A DNA stretch of 64,000 nt, taken from positions 2,666,001-2,730,000 of the forward strand of contig NC_049565.1 in the NCBI RefSeq assembly GCF_013368755.1, read 5' to 3'. Source of the stretch: Talaromyces rugulosus (taxonomy: Eukaryota > Ascomycota > Eurotiomycetes > Eurotiales > Trichocomaceae). The notes under the pieces were generated by a model that saw only the letters and a list, made by a program, of their open reading frames with translations, did not search any database and was not told the DNA's origin. This document shows, one piece after another, positions 12,232-22,972 of the stretch (position 1 is the stretch's first letter; the number at the start of each line of letters is the position of its first letter). The translations under genes were made by a program, and so were the position numbers.

Positions 12232-12508
12232 CTTGACGGTTGTCGAGGAATGATTTTTGTCGACTGTTGTGGTTGGCGAGGGGAGGAAAAAGTTCAGTGT
12301 GCGGCGGGATGCTTTTGTGCGGCTGCTTTTCGCTTAGCGCCGTCGCCCATCTCAAAGTTGCGCGCACAGCAAGGTCGGCCACGACTTGACTTACTACTTA
12401 CTACCAGGGTTGGCGACGACCGACACCTTATTTTCAACAAGTGATTAGAACAGAACATTTACAAACAAATTATAGCTCCCCATATATTTTAATCATTCTC
12501 TTCTTTCA

Positions 12509-13954
12509 TCATCTTAACCCGGTCTCGTCGACCAGAGCCGGACTGAGACCAGTCGTCCCAGCGTCCTTGTCTCGCGCCTTAGTCCTGTTCCAAATTTCCA
12601 TGTATTCTTCGCGACTGGTACACGGGGTGTTATAGCAGACCTGGATTCCATGGGGTTGCAGCTCCCGTCCAAGAGCATCCATCAGGTCCCACGGGTATAC
12701 ACCGTCAAAGTAATACGTGTATAGGGGTGTGAATGTAATCTCAATCCTACGCAGTGGACACCTTTGTGTGACGGCTGAAAGCGCCAGCCTACGCAGCCAA
12801 TTTTCTTCTTTCTGCTGAAAATCCCCCAAGCTCTCATTGCTCTGCTGGTCCTCGAGCGTCAGGTCCCAGTGGAAAACACGAAGCTGCGGAGCAAGCAAGT
12901 TTGGGATCAAATGGATATCGACAGTCCCCTTTGTAGATTGGTATGACAGACTTAGTTCTTCCAGGTTCTCAAACTCGCGTAGATCAAATCCGTCCAGGCC
13001 AGCCACGTTTATACACTTGATACTAATAGAGCGGAGGGTGGATTGATGAATGGCTAAGATGGGCCGCAATATGGCCAAGCTCCAATCCATATATAAGCCA
13101 ACTACACCGTAGCATGCTCCATATGTGTGTTCGAGAGTGAACTTTTCCAGGTGGGCTGGCCACCTGACGAGGTCCTTCAGAACATCTGGCGTCTGGAGAA
13201 AACTTCGTAGTTCTAGTGCAGTAAATTTAGCAGTTCCCGCCTTTTCCTATACCAGTAGTTAGCCACGTGCAAAGGATTAAGAAGCTAGTGTTAGAGATTG
13301 CTGCTCAGATCGTGCGTGGTAGCCGCTTACCTGCAGATTTCTCCACGATAGAGTGTCATCACTCATAGATATACCCTCGAGGTGAAGGGTTCGAATATCT
13401 TCAAGCTTGAAGTCGGACAGTATTTCTACCACCCGGGGTATACTTAGGTTGTAGCTGAAACCACCCCGAAGGGATAGCAAAGTCAAGCCCGTCATGTGTT
13501 CAAGCGCGGATCGAAGGAGGATCCATGCTCTCTCATCTTCCCCCATTCCAAAAATAACCAAGGACTTTGCAGCAGTAAACCAGGTAGCAAAATCCATCGC
13601 AGCATAGAGACAACGGTTCTTCCGATGCTCTTGATAGTGGATTATCAAGCGCTTGCATAAGGGCCAAAGAAATATGTTTTCTCTGCAGCTACGGTGTATG
13701 AGCCTTGTAGCCCCCTGCAACTGGGGTTTATGTGGTGGGTAACAGTAGACCATGGAGTCTGCGTAAAGGTATGGCTTGGCAAGACGATTGAGTCGTTGGC
13801 AAACTAGACAGAGAGCAGCTAGCGTTTCGTAAAGTTCAGAATGGCTGTATCCAAAACTACGCATACCAGGAGTATTTTCAGGAAGATGGGTCGCCCTGCA
13901 AATAATGTCATCTAGAAGCTCATCTGGTAATCGAAATATAAAGGCCTTCTCCAT
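12509..13954 (-). CDS. F-box-type protein of unknown target
   Basis: Two exons (13954-13331 and 13246-12509) encode 453 residues. The N-terminus (FRLPDELLDDIICRATH, then LAALCLVCQRLNRLAKPYLY) is a recognisable F-box pattern: a Leu-Pro start, acidic/hydrophobic helices and a Trp/Leu-rich end. The remainder contains irregular leucine-rich segments such as LTLLSLRGGF, IRTLHLEGISM and LEELSLSYQ, as in fungal F-box/LRR proteins. By family it would be a substrate adaptor of an SCF ubiquitin ligase via Skp1. The substrate is unknown. Such genes are numerous and lineage-specific in fungi. Confidence 0.8.
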
Positions 13955-14366
13955 TGTGCATCACAGCAAAGCCTGTTCTTGTGGACAATTTTATGGCGTT
14001 TGAAACTGGGACGAAATAATGTCATTTAGCAGGTATCTGAATAGACTGTAAGAGTTATGTTTAGATTTTCATTCACGTTCGTTAGGATTTTGGCAGGACA
14101 CTAGTCTGTCAAGATAGGCACCAGGCTTGGCAGTCGGTGCCGTTAGGGGCTTCAACATTTGAACTATTAACCACAAAATTCGAAAATTCAAAAATGACTT
14201 TATAATATTAAAAAATCTATGTAAAAGAAATATATTGCCTATATTTAAACTATTAGATAGATAGATTATATATATAGTTATTTTATAATATACTATATAA
14301 ATACTCCTTCTACTTCTTTCCACAATTCAGCCGGATTTCCCTTTCCAGCTTGACATATATTATTCA
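13955..14366. other. AT-rich intergenic region
   Basis: It lies between the F-box gene start and the HAD gene stop, both minus strand. The segment 14160-14320 is strikingly A+T-rich compared with its surroundings, with long TA runs. It may be a decayed, RIP-mutated repeat or simply a promoter/3' UTR. Nothing coding is supported. Confidence 0.5.
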
Positions 14367-15211
14367 CTATAATTTAGGCGCCACTCCATCGTCCAGGAGT
14401 CGCAATCCCGTAGCATTTTCCAATTCTTTGACTGCGTCCTGCGTCTGGCCAAGGACGACTTTCAGCGTCCCAAAGCCCGCCCGCTTGGCAGCCTTCAAGT
14501 TCTCGCCAATGTCGTCGAGAAACAAGACGTCCGACGGCCTAATTTTGGCCTCGCCCCTGGAAGCTGATAACTCGTTCATCTTCTCAAGCGCATGAGCGTA
14601 TATCCTGGGATCCGGCTTCCGAAGGCCAGTATGCGCGGAAGAGACGAAGAAATGGAACTGGTCTCGCAGCCCGATAGTATCAGCTGCGTAGGGGTGATCA
14701 GACGGAAATATAACTGTATTTGACAAAGCTCCCATCAGGAATTGGCCCGATGCTTTCAATTTTCTTAGTGCTGGGAACATGAACGGATCCGGGTCGCGCG
14801 AGATGCGCATCATCTCCCAGAACAAGTACTCTGCGTCGAGCTGGGGCAAGGAGGCCGGGAGAGTAATATCTGATGCTGTGCCATTCTTTTTTGATCGCAG
14901 CCGCCCATGAAACTCTTCCCAGAGCGAGGCTTGTTGCAAGTCTTGGCTGAATCCCTTGAAAAAGTCGGCATCGAGCTTGATCTCGCCACGTTCGAGCTTG
15001 TGCCAGCTTCCATTGGGCGATGTGCGGGAGATGCTGAAATTGACCCATCCGGGAGGGATCTTGTTTGCAATCTCGTAGTTTAGGATTGCTTGAAAGGGCG
15101 ACACCACCTGGCATCTTGTTAGATCTGTACAATTATGGGTTGGCTGTATGTGCTTACACACACTCCCCCAACGTCGAATAGCAGCACCCGGGGCCTCGTT
15201 GACGGTTCCAT
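14367..15211 (-). CDS. HAD-superfamily hydrolase (epoxide hydrolase N-domain/haloacid dehalogenase type)
   Basis: Two exons (15211-15158 and 15107-14367) encode 264 residues. HAD motifs are visible in order. Motif I is LLFDVGGVC at residues 10-18 with the nucleophile Asp. Motif II is ALSNT. Motif III Lys sits in GLRKPDPRIYAHAL, and motif IV is VLFLDDIGEN. An inserted helical cap lies between motifs I and II. Motif I has Gly where phosphatases carry the second Asp (DxD), as in the FDxGGV subgroup. Enzymes of this group cleave phosphate or halide from small molecules; the substrate is not predictable. It is transcribed divergently from the secreted beta-lactamase-like gene, with about 940 bp between the start codons. 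The first exon was missed by simple ORF finding and is supported by an in-frame GTAAGC donor. Confidence 0.88.
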
Positions 15212-16152
15212 TTTGGTCGAAATCTATAATTTTATATACAGGTAAAAAGAATGCAGTGCATCGCTGATGGATGATACAATGCGTGGTTGGTATGTCGGCA
15301 AGTCGGAGGATTGCCGAGGCACAATGTCGGGTTAGATTTGAGGGGCTTGCAAGGTACGAGTAGCAGTCTACACTCTACATATTTACAGCCGACCAAATAT
15401 AGCTGGCCAATTACATTTATTGCGAAGTAGATTTAAATTCTGTTTTATTTTTATATACAATTTATACTGCTAATCAGAGACTGTGTTAACACTGAATAAA
15501 ATGCAGAAAAAAATGTCAATTACATCAGCAGTCTAGCCATATTGGGGATAGTGTGATCGGCTCCATACTCATACTATATCCATTTGTAGTATTCCTTTCG
15601 ATCGTTCTTGAAATTGCCTCCTGATCACAAAATAACACCATTTGAAATAATATATAAAACCCAATAATACTACTCTTTGTACTAAATCAGCAACTGATCA
15701 ATTAAAATGTCTTGGGCACGTATACACTACCTATATTGGTCCTAGTCATGTCGCATAGATCCAACAGACAACAGCCAAGCGATCTTCTGGCAACTACGCG
15801 AGTGCTACTACGGAGTAGCATCTACGTAATTTATACAAAATAATCGCAATGCGGCCGGGGTCTATGTCCAGTTACGGGTGCCTCCGTGCCCAGTGCTCTG
15901 GCTGTGAAGTGTTGGTGTGCCCACTATGTTCGTTGCTCCGTGTCCAACATAACTACTAACTAGTGCACATAGCGCAAAGATCTCCACCTTGGCGGCTCCA
16001 CTCAATGCAATAACCAACAAGAAGAATAATCAAATACCGGTCTATTGATTCCCCGAATACTATCATTTCTGCAGCTACTTATAATCCATGTTTTACGACT
16101 GTCAACTTAATGTTAATGTCAAATCGATGTGCTGAAGAGAGACAAAAAAAAA
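15212..16152. other. Divergent promoter region, HAD gene / beta-lactamase-like gene
   Basis: About 940 bp between two divergent start codons. It is AT-rich with no supported exon. Both 5' UTRs and promoters must lie here; no specific regulatory motif was recognised. Confidence 0.5.
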
Positions 16153-18024
16153 ATGATTTCTCACGCAATTCCTCTCTTTCTCTTCCTTTCCTCAGGGCTC
16201 TCATTCACACCCTGTCCATTGCTTGGGCCAGCTTATCCTCCTTTCAGCCTTGATCTTAAGGACGAAATTATTGCAAGCTCTTTGCAAAATCTCACTCAGG
16301 ATTTTGACGAACTAACAAAAACATTCTCCGGTCCAAATGGAGATGTCTCGCCCAATACTACTTTCAGTATAGTACTCTTCTCTACAGATAAAGGCGACGC
16401 CCAGGATGATCCGTTCTTTTGGCAATATCATTATACGTCTCCTGCCTTGAAAGAATCGTCAGGATCTTCTGAAAATGTCACTGAAAATAGTATTTATCGC
16501 ATTGATGGACTGACCGAGGTTTTCACCATATGGAGTCTTCTCATTACGCAAGGAGACCGAATCCTCAGCGAACCCGTCACTGAGTATCTTCCGGAGCTCG
16601 CCTCGGCCTCAGAAGATAATGGAATTGGTAGCGTTCAATGGGACGATGTCACTGTCGGCCAGCTTGCAAGCCATATGAGCGGAATTGCCCGTGACTGTGA
16701 GTTTTTCCTGTACAGAATCTATTTGCAGTTATTTCTAACTCTCTCCAAGATTGCGGCCATGACCTGTCCTCCCAGAAAAATTTCAAATTAGCAGGATTCC
16801 CAGATATCCCAGCATTCGAGCTTCCCTGCTGTGGAAACAGCTCACAATGCACTACTAGCGAATTCCTTCAGAGCTTGGCAACCAGGCCACCCGTTGCGCC
16901 GGCTGGTGTAACTCCGAGCTACTCCAACATGGGATATCAGCTGTTGGGATACATTTTGGAGAAGAAAACCGGTTTGGATTTTAGTGAGATTGTTCAGAAT
17001 AACATCTTCGATCCGCTTGGAATGAATGCGACCACTATCTTTGCGCCTGAGAGCTCTTCGATAGACGTCATTCCTGTCGATGTGCAAGCCAGTGGCTGGT
17101 CACAACGCACCAAGGGATCCGAAGCGTGAGAAACACTAGCTCTCCGGGCTTTATAATTGATATAAACGCGCGCGTGTAGAAACGTACATAACTAACACGA
17201 TTTACAGATCAACATCAATGTTCTCTAGCGTAAGAGATCTCGCTCTCGCCGGAAAGGCTATTATGAATTCGACACTCCTCTCTTCCAGTCAAACAAGACG
17301 CTGGCTAAAGCCCTTCTCGCACACCTCCAACCCAGCCAATTCCATTGGTGCACCATGGACCGTCTACAGCAGCGGGAATTACCCAACCACTCCGCTGGTA
17401 GACGTCTATACTCTTCTCAGCAATGAAGGCGTGGGTGAGGGTTTGTACAGCTCATATATCGGCCTGGTACCGGACTACGGCGTAGGCTATGCGATTCTGT
17501 CCGCTGACACAATATCACCCGCCGACCTCAACGTGCATGCAGACTACACGGCAACTGTGCTGGAAGGCGCGATAAAATCGTCCTTAGTGCAGGCCGCCGG
17601 GAACTTTGGTGGCAAATACGCCGCTTCCAATAGTACTTCGAATTCATCTACTATTACGGTTCTGTACGACGCACTGCCGGGCCTCTATATTGGAGACTTT
17701 TACAGCAATGGGGCTGACATGCGGAATTCACTGGGCGAATTGATCGGTGTGACAAATTCAACGAATCTGAGTATTCGATTGTACCCGACTCAACTGATCG
17801 AGGATGACGGTGCTTCTGGTTCCAAACAGGCGTTTAGAGCCGTTTTGCAGGATATGGACGCGCCTGAGGATTTTGATACCCCGACTTGTGTATCGTGGAT
17901 GAGTTTGGACGTTTTCCAATATGGTGGGCGAGGGTTGGATGAATTTATTTTCTCGCTGGATACCACAGGCAAAGTCGTTAGTGTTGATATTCCAGCACTA
18001 AAGCTGACGCTTCAAAAGAAATAG
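16153..18024 (+). CDS. Secreted beta-lactamase-fold (serine hydrolase-like) protein, probable pseudoenzyme
   Basis: Three exons (16153-16696, 16750-17125, 17208-18024) encode 578 residues. I chose the ATG at 16153 because it opens directly on a signal peptide (MISHAIPLFLFLSSGLS); an in-frame ATG at 16129 would add eight mostly charged residues. The fold follows the class C beta-lactamase/penicillin-binding family: VTVGQLASHMSGIARDYCG, then the YSN motif (PSYSNMGYQLLGYILE) and a C-terminal lipocalin-like part. Where relatives have the SxxK nucleophile motif, this protein has IYRIDGLTEVFTIW: Gly and Glu replace the catalytic Ser and Lys. It is therefore probably not a hydrolase and may bind a ligand or partner outside the cell. 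Many Asn-x-Ser/Thr sites fit a secreted glycoprotein. Confidence 0.87.
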
Positions 18025-18394
18025 TCTAAAAAAAAGTTGGGTTACTTTATTTAATTACTTTAATCGATTAATCATCATTTCAAATACAAAAATAATACTT
18101 TTTTAAGCAGTGCTCATACTACAGCCTTGTGCTACCTATCCAAACTATTTGATAAGTAATCATGTTTAATCATCACTTCCGAGGGCTCAATGCACCACCA
18201 ATTGACGTCAGGAATATTTGAAATCGTGACAAATCTTGGAAACTGTACAACCAGTTGGTGTTTGCAAGAATGTTTAGTTATAAAATGGCCGGGTCAAACG
18301 ACATCTGGAGCAAATGCTCAAATTCATTGCAGCCCACAAGGACATCCAATATTGACATAATTAAATAAAATAGTCAACACTAGTAACAAGAAAA
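18025..18394. other. Intergenic region upstream of NmrA-like gene
   Basis: AT-rich 370-bp gap between two plus-strand genes. It should contain the 3' UTR of the beta-lactamase-like gene and the promoter of the NmrA-like gene. No motif was recognised. Confidence 0.45.
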
Positions 18395-19630
18395 ATGGCT
18401 ACTCCACCCAAACTACCTGAAATCCTCGTCATCGGTGGCACAGGGGCCCAAGGAAAGCCTGTGGTAGAAGGTACATATCCACACTCACCTTTGATGTTAT
18501 TGGCATATTCTTCTAACACGAATAAACAGCCCTCGCCAACAGCGGTCGATACGCAGTCCGCCTCTTAACCCGCAACCCACAATCCGGTCGCGCCCAAGAA
18601 CTCAGCGCCCTTCCAAATGTGACTCTACAGCAAGGCAGCGTGACCAGCCAGGAAGCCCTTCACGCTGCTTTCCGTGGCGTTTACGGAGCATGGGTCAACA
18701 TCGATGGCTTCACTCTGGGCGAGAAGAACGAATTATTCTATGCGATGCGGGCGTACGAAATTGCCATTTCCGAGGGCGTGACGCATTATGTGTGGGCGAA
18801 TATCGATTATGCGTTGCGCAAGGCTGGGTGGGATGAAAAGTATCACTACGGGCATGGTGATGCAAAGGGGAGAGTTGGCGGTGAGGACAGAGAACTCAAA
18901 TAACTTTTAAAAGTCAGCTCACTGAAACAATTGTTCTAGACTTTATTCTGGCGCAGGGGCAGAATCGTATTAAAAGTACCCTATTTACTACGGGACCGTA
19001 CATGGAAATGCTTTTCGATGGCATGTTTGTACCCCAAGAACGCAGTGATGGAACTATTGTCTGGGCGAATCCGGCCAGTATGCTTTTCTCTCTCTCTCTA
19101 TGCTCAAATGCTTACTAGTGGTAATAGGTAATGGAAAGATACCGCTGATTTCTCTCCTCGACGTCGGAGAATACGTGCTGTGGATCTTCGACAATATCAA
19201 ACGGTCTGCCGGCATGGATCTCGAAGTGGCTACCGACCAAGTCTCGTTCAAGGACATTGCCGAGATTTTCACCAAAGTCACCGGAAAGCCAGCTATCCAT
19301 GTGCCCTTACCCATAGACGAATACATGGCCAAAGCAGAGCCCTACCCAAACGCACCGGTCAACTACCTGGGGGGCAAAAACAAAATCGACGATGAATCCA
19401 ACATGACCTGGCGCGAGAATTTTACCGCGTGGTGGCGATACTGGTCTGAAGGCATCGCTGCGACGAGAGATTTTGAGCTGTTGACTGAGATTTTTCCGGG
19501 TAGGATAAAGAGTCTGGAGGAGTGGATGTACAAGGTGAATTATCAGGGCAGGCCAAAGCCGGTCTTGAAGAATTTGGAAGATCTACGATCCGAGCAGTCC
19601 GGCGCAGAACATCCGAGTCACGGTCATTGA
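18395..19630 (+). CDS. NmrA-like NAD(P)-binding protein
   Basis: Four exons (18395-18470, 18530-18880, 18940-19077, 19119-19630) encode 358 residues. The N-terminal Rossmann loop ILVIGGTGAQGKPVVEAL is the NmrA/HSCARG-type dinucleotide site, followed by YAVRLLTRNP with the Arg expected for NADP(H) binding. The C-terminal part (KIPLISLLDVGEYV, VTGKPAIHVPLPIDEY) is typical of the family. NmrA itself is a nitrogen-repression co-regulator that binds AreA. Most paralogs like this one are redox sensors or reductases of unknown role, so a link with the nitrate cluster 15 kb away should not be assumed. The last intron acceptor was chosen because it restores the frame to MVIGNGKIP. Confidence 0.87.
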
Positions 19631-20037
19631 AATAGCATGTTTAATCATGTTTAGATCATTAGGACTCGCCTTTTTGCGGTTCGGAAACTGTTGCCAAAAG
19701 CAATAATTCTGAAAGTACTGTCTTGGGCAATACCGACTACTTCGTCGACGTTCTTGGTGGAAACTGCGAATTACCAACAAAGTTGAATAAAAATTCAGTC
19801 TGTTACACAATGATAAGTTTTTGTTGTTGGCATATGTTGCTCTCTCTTGATCCGTCATGACTCTCATACGCGCCTATTCACAAGTGTTAAAGGCAATCTC
19901 CATCATGGTAAATTTTCAATTTTGAATTAAAAATGTCACCACTATTACTATTAGATGTGTGCAACTTATGTAATACAAAAAGTACACATAAACATATCAA
20001 TTGATATAGGTACATCGTGAAGCATATATTCCGGTCC
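19631..20037. other. Convergent intergenic region
   Basis: A 407-bp gap between two convergent genes, holding both 3' UTRs. No exon or regulatory feature is supported. Confidence 0.45.
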
Positions 20038-21712
20038 TCAAACACTATCAAATCCATACACTACGCCTGAGAAGGCACCACCAAACCATATTGAGTAATC
20101 AATCGTAGTAGGCGAAATAGATTTGAGATTCCCAAGCAAACGCAACTCCGGACGAAGATGTGCAGGCTTGACAGTTCTTGCTTGCAAAATCTTAGGTGAA
20201 CCTTTAAGTTCGACCTCACACCCTTGAAGTCTTCGGTACAACCTTTTGCTCATATGATTAATCCCTCCATAATCGAATTTCAAAACAGTTTTGCCATCGA
20301 GGCAATTAGAACAGAGGTCTTGAGAGTCCGATACCTTATGGTTGGATGTGGCGCATTCCCGGTGTCTCCAGACAAAACAACAAGGGCAATAGACACCTTT
20401 CTTTTCAAGGTTTTGCCTTTTGCCACAGCATGGAACAGAATGTTTGAAGCTCCTTAAAAAAAGACACTCAAACTGAGGAATGGTGGAATAATATCGTTCT
20501 TGAGCAATGAATGAAGCTCGAGACATTTGGATGATGTCTCTTGAGCTCATATGATTAAGCACCATGTCCAAAATTTCCATAGGAAAGGCGTTACCCCATT
20601 TTTCTCTAAGAGCCAGTGATTTTTTCCAACATGATGAGGTTAGAACATGGGTTAGAAGTCGAAACCCAGGAGAGCACTGTAAGCCCGACGAGTTAACGAT
20701 TAAAGGAATGGGTCTGGAGCAAATCGCCTCCCCAGAAACAGAAGAAAATTCAACAAAAGCAACATGTTGAAGCGATATAGTGATTAGGAGTACATTATCC
20801 TGTTGAGGAAAGGGACTCAAATGGCCTTTTGCTTTGGCGATAGCGCTCGCCATTGAAGCTTTAGTGTCGATCCTCCCATGTAAAACAATAAGAAAACCGT
20901 GGAACCAAAAAACCTCTGATTTTGGTCTTCCCCAGCGAGGGATATCCAAGTTATTTATTGGGAACTCAGCCGGACATTTTGTATCGGCAGATATCTCAAG
21001 GTCCCACGCTGCCAGACGAAGAAAAGCGATAGCAAATGTACTAAAACACGGCGACGGATATTTCCAAGTGTTAGGATTATCGAGGTAAAACCGCCATGGA
21101 AAAATGAAGTCAACACAAAGGCGGAATTGAAGTTCGTTGAGAGTTGATGGGGGATATATTCGGATATCTAGTTCTTCTTCGGAGATGACTATGTCGGCGG
21201 CCGTCAGAAGCTCATCGTCGGAATGCAGCGGCGCTTCTGCAACTACCCAATCTCCCCAACTCTTTATTGATTCGTGAATTTCATCTATACTGGACAATAA
21301 TATTTGCGAGGTAAAAGGCCGTAGTATTTCACCGTCTACCTTCCATCGCGTGGCTCTGAAAGTCCCCGCATCTACATCAACAGTATAGATATAATCCAGG
21401 TTGATGTGAAGTGGACTTGGGAAAGGAATCAACTCCCAATTTCTCAGATCATTCAAAGAACGCAAGGCGGTCCTCAGATTTTGTAATGTTCGTGGTTCTT
21501 CTGGAGAGCTACTAGTAGCCTGTCCATTTAGAGGAGCATGACAACGATACCATTTTCCTTTCAGCTGTTAGACAAAATTTAAGGTACAGGTTATAACATA
21601 TTACCTCGAAAGAGGAGATTCCACAATCCGAAAGTACCCATTTTAAATATAAGACACAGTCAGTCTCTGGACAATGGAATCGTTGACAAACGTGGGGGAC
21701 GCTTGTCTGTTT
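20038..21712 (-). CDS. F-box and cysteine-rich (zinc-finger-like) protein, 5' end unresolved
   Basis: A large exon (21564-20038) is preceded by an exon ending at 21605 through a GTAATA..AACAG intron; together at least 544 residues. The upstream exon reads QRFHCPETDCVLYLKWV and joins to LKGKWYRCHAPLNG, giving an N-terminal Cys/His cluster. Near the C-terminus an F-box-like segment (NAFPMEILDMVLNHMSS) is followed by a second Cys-rich module (CCGKRQ.., YCPCCFVWRHRECA, LCSNC) that looks like a treble-clef or PHD-like zinc site. It is probably an SCF adaptor-like protein; the target is unknown. No ATG could be linked: the frame is closed by TAG at 21713-21715, so the first exon is either spliced from upstream of it or the gene is damaged. 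Confidence 0.7.
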
Positions 21713-21804
21713 CTAGACTAGCGGTATCGCACGAGAAACAACAACCAGCCCGTACATAATTTACACGCGTACAATCCGTCAATCTTATCCTGTAACTTTC
21801 AATC

Positions 21805-22681
21805 ATGGAGAATTTGCGAACGATATCAGAATTAAAGACTTTGTTTATCAGAAACCAGGTCCGCACCCTTTCTGCCTCGATTGCGCCGCAGGAGGGATGG
21901 CGCGACTACGCGCCCGAGACGGAAGACAACCTGAGCGAGAAAACAGTAGAGGAAGTTTTACAAAAATGTTTGTTTTCTGATGATCATCTCACAAAATTTA
22001 GCCTGAATCGCTGACAAGTAACAACTTTGTAGTAAACAGCACGTTGAAGCAGCACAATCGCGTTGTTTACTCCAATCAGGCCATTCAACATGTTGCCCGT
22101 CAGATTGAGAGCTTGTATTGGGAGTCAGTCAAGAAAGAAGCCATCGGCCCGGCTAAAGAGTTGAGTGGAGTCGAGCTGGGCTCGGACTTGTCGAATCATC
22201 AGTAAGATGGCTTTCTTGTTTGAAATGGGGTTTTATACTGATACAGAGTTAGCGTGATTGAGAAACTCCCTGAACAATATGCGGGCGAAGATATTTCAGA
22301 AGAAGATAGAATCAGGTAACTCTACTCCATACGACAGACCCAATTTACACAGTCACTGACAAAATCGCTAGGTACGAAAGTTTATACCAACGACTAGTGG
22401 CGCTGGACAGCCGGCGACAGGTACAGCAGAAACGACTGGCTCAATACAGGCAACTGGAAGCCCTTCTCGAGCCACTGAAAAATCCACAAGAGAATATCCA
22501 GCCGAACCTGATCACGCGAGACGGCGAGCTTATTCAAGAGATTGACAAGATGAGAATGCTGGTGGCAAGGGTGGGTGGACGAGTTCGCAAAACCCCTTCG
22601 TCCCAGCTGGGGACTGAGTCGAGCACGATATCAGCGGCAGATCCAGACGATAAACTTGCAGCGCTGCTAGAGTTGACCTGA
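21805..22681 (+). CDS. fta4: Kinetochore protein Fta4 (Sim4/CCAN complex subunit)
   Basis: Four exons (21805-21967, 22033-22201, 22247-22315, 22372-22681) encode 236 residues. The protein is mostly helical. The segments ISELKTLFIRNQVRTLS, STLKQHNRVVYSNQAIQHVA and IESLYWESV, and the coiled stretch RQVQQKRLAQYRQLEALLEPL, match the Fta4 family, a constitutive inner-kinetochore subunit of the fission yeast Sim4 complex (equated with CENP-U/Nkp1). It should act at centromeres throughout the cell cycle. The first intron was fixed by using the TTTGTAG acceptor, which alone gives QKLNSTLKQH without stops. The start lies about 90 bp from the 5' part of the divergent F-box gene, so the two share a very short promoter. 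Confidence 0.88.
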
Positions 22682-22972
22682 TCTGAGGGGATATTCTATT
22701 TATACGAACGGCAGTGCAATATATGAGCAAAGAATACCCCTAAATGTAGATTAGAATGCTCCCATGGTTATATAAGTTCTTTTTAAGTAATATTTATGAG
22801 ACATGACTTCTTGTGACTAAACCAATATACAATATGACATTATTATATTTTATCAAGATAATGAATTCACAATAATCAGCAAAGAGCCAATCAAAAGCGA
22901 GTAAACACACAGAGTCATGTGACTGGGCAGTTTAGCTTCAACCGGAGAATCAAAGTTCCGCCACTACAGCCC

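Noticed and set aside
14069..14323. 84-codon minus frame in the AT-rich island
   Set aside because: Composed mainly of Ile/Tyr/Leu/Asn codons as expected from AT-rich noncoding DNA.
18240..19630. Link of the NmrA-like protein to nitrogen control of the nitrate cluster
   Set aside because: NmrA-like paralogs are numerous and mostly unrelated to AreA regulation; 15 kb distance and no other evidence.
21660..21866. 68-codon minus frame at the Fta4 start
   Set aside because: It overlaps the Fta4 first exon and is out of frame with the F-box/zinc-finger protein, whose own frame (QRFHCPETDC) is more convincing.
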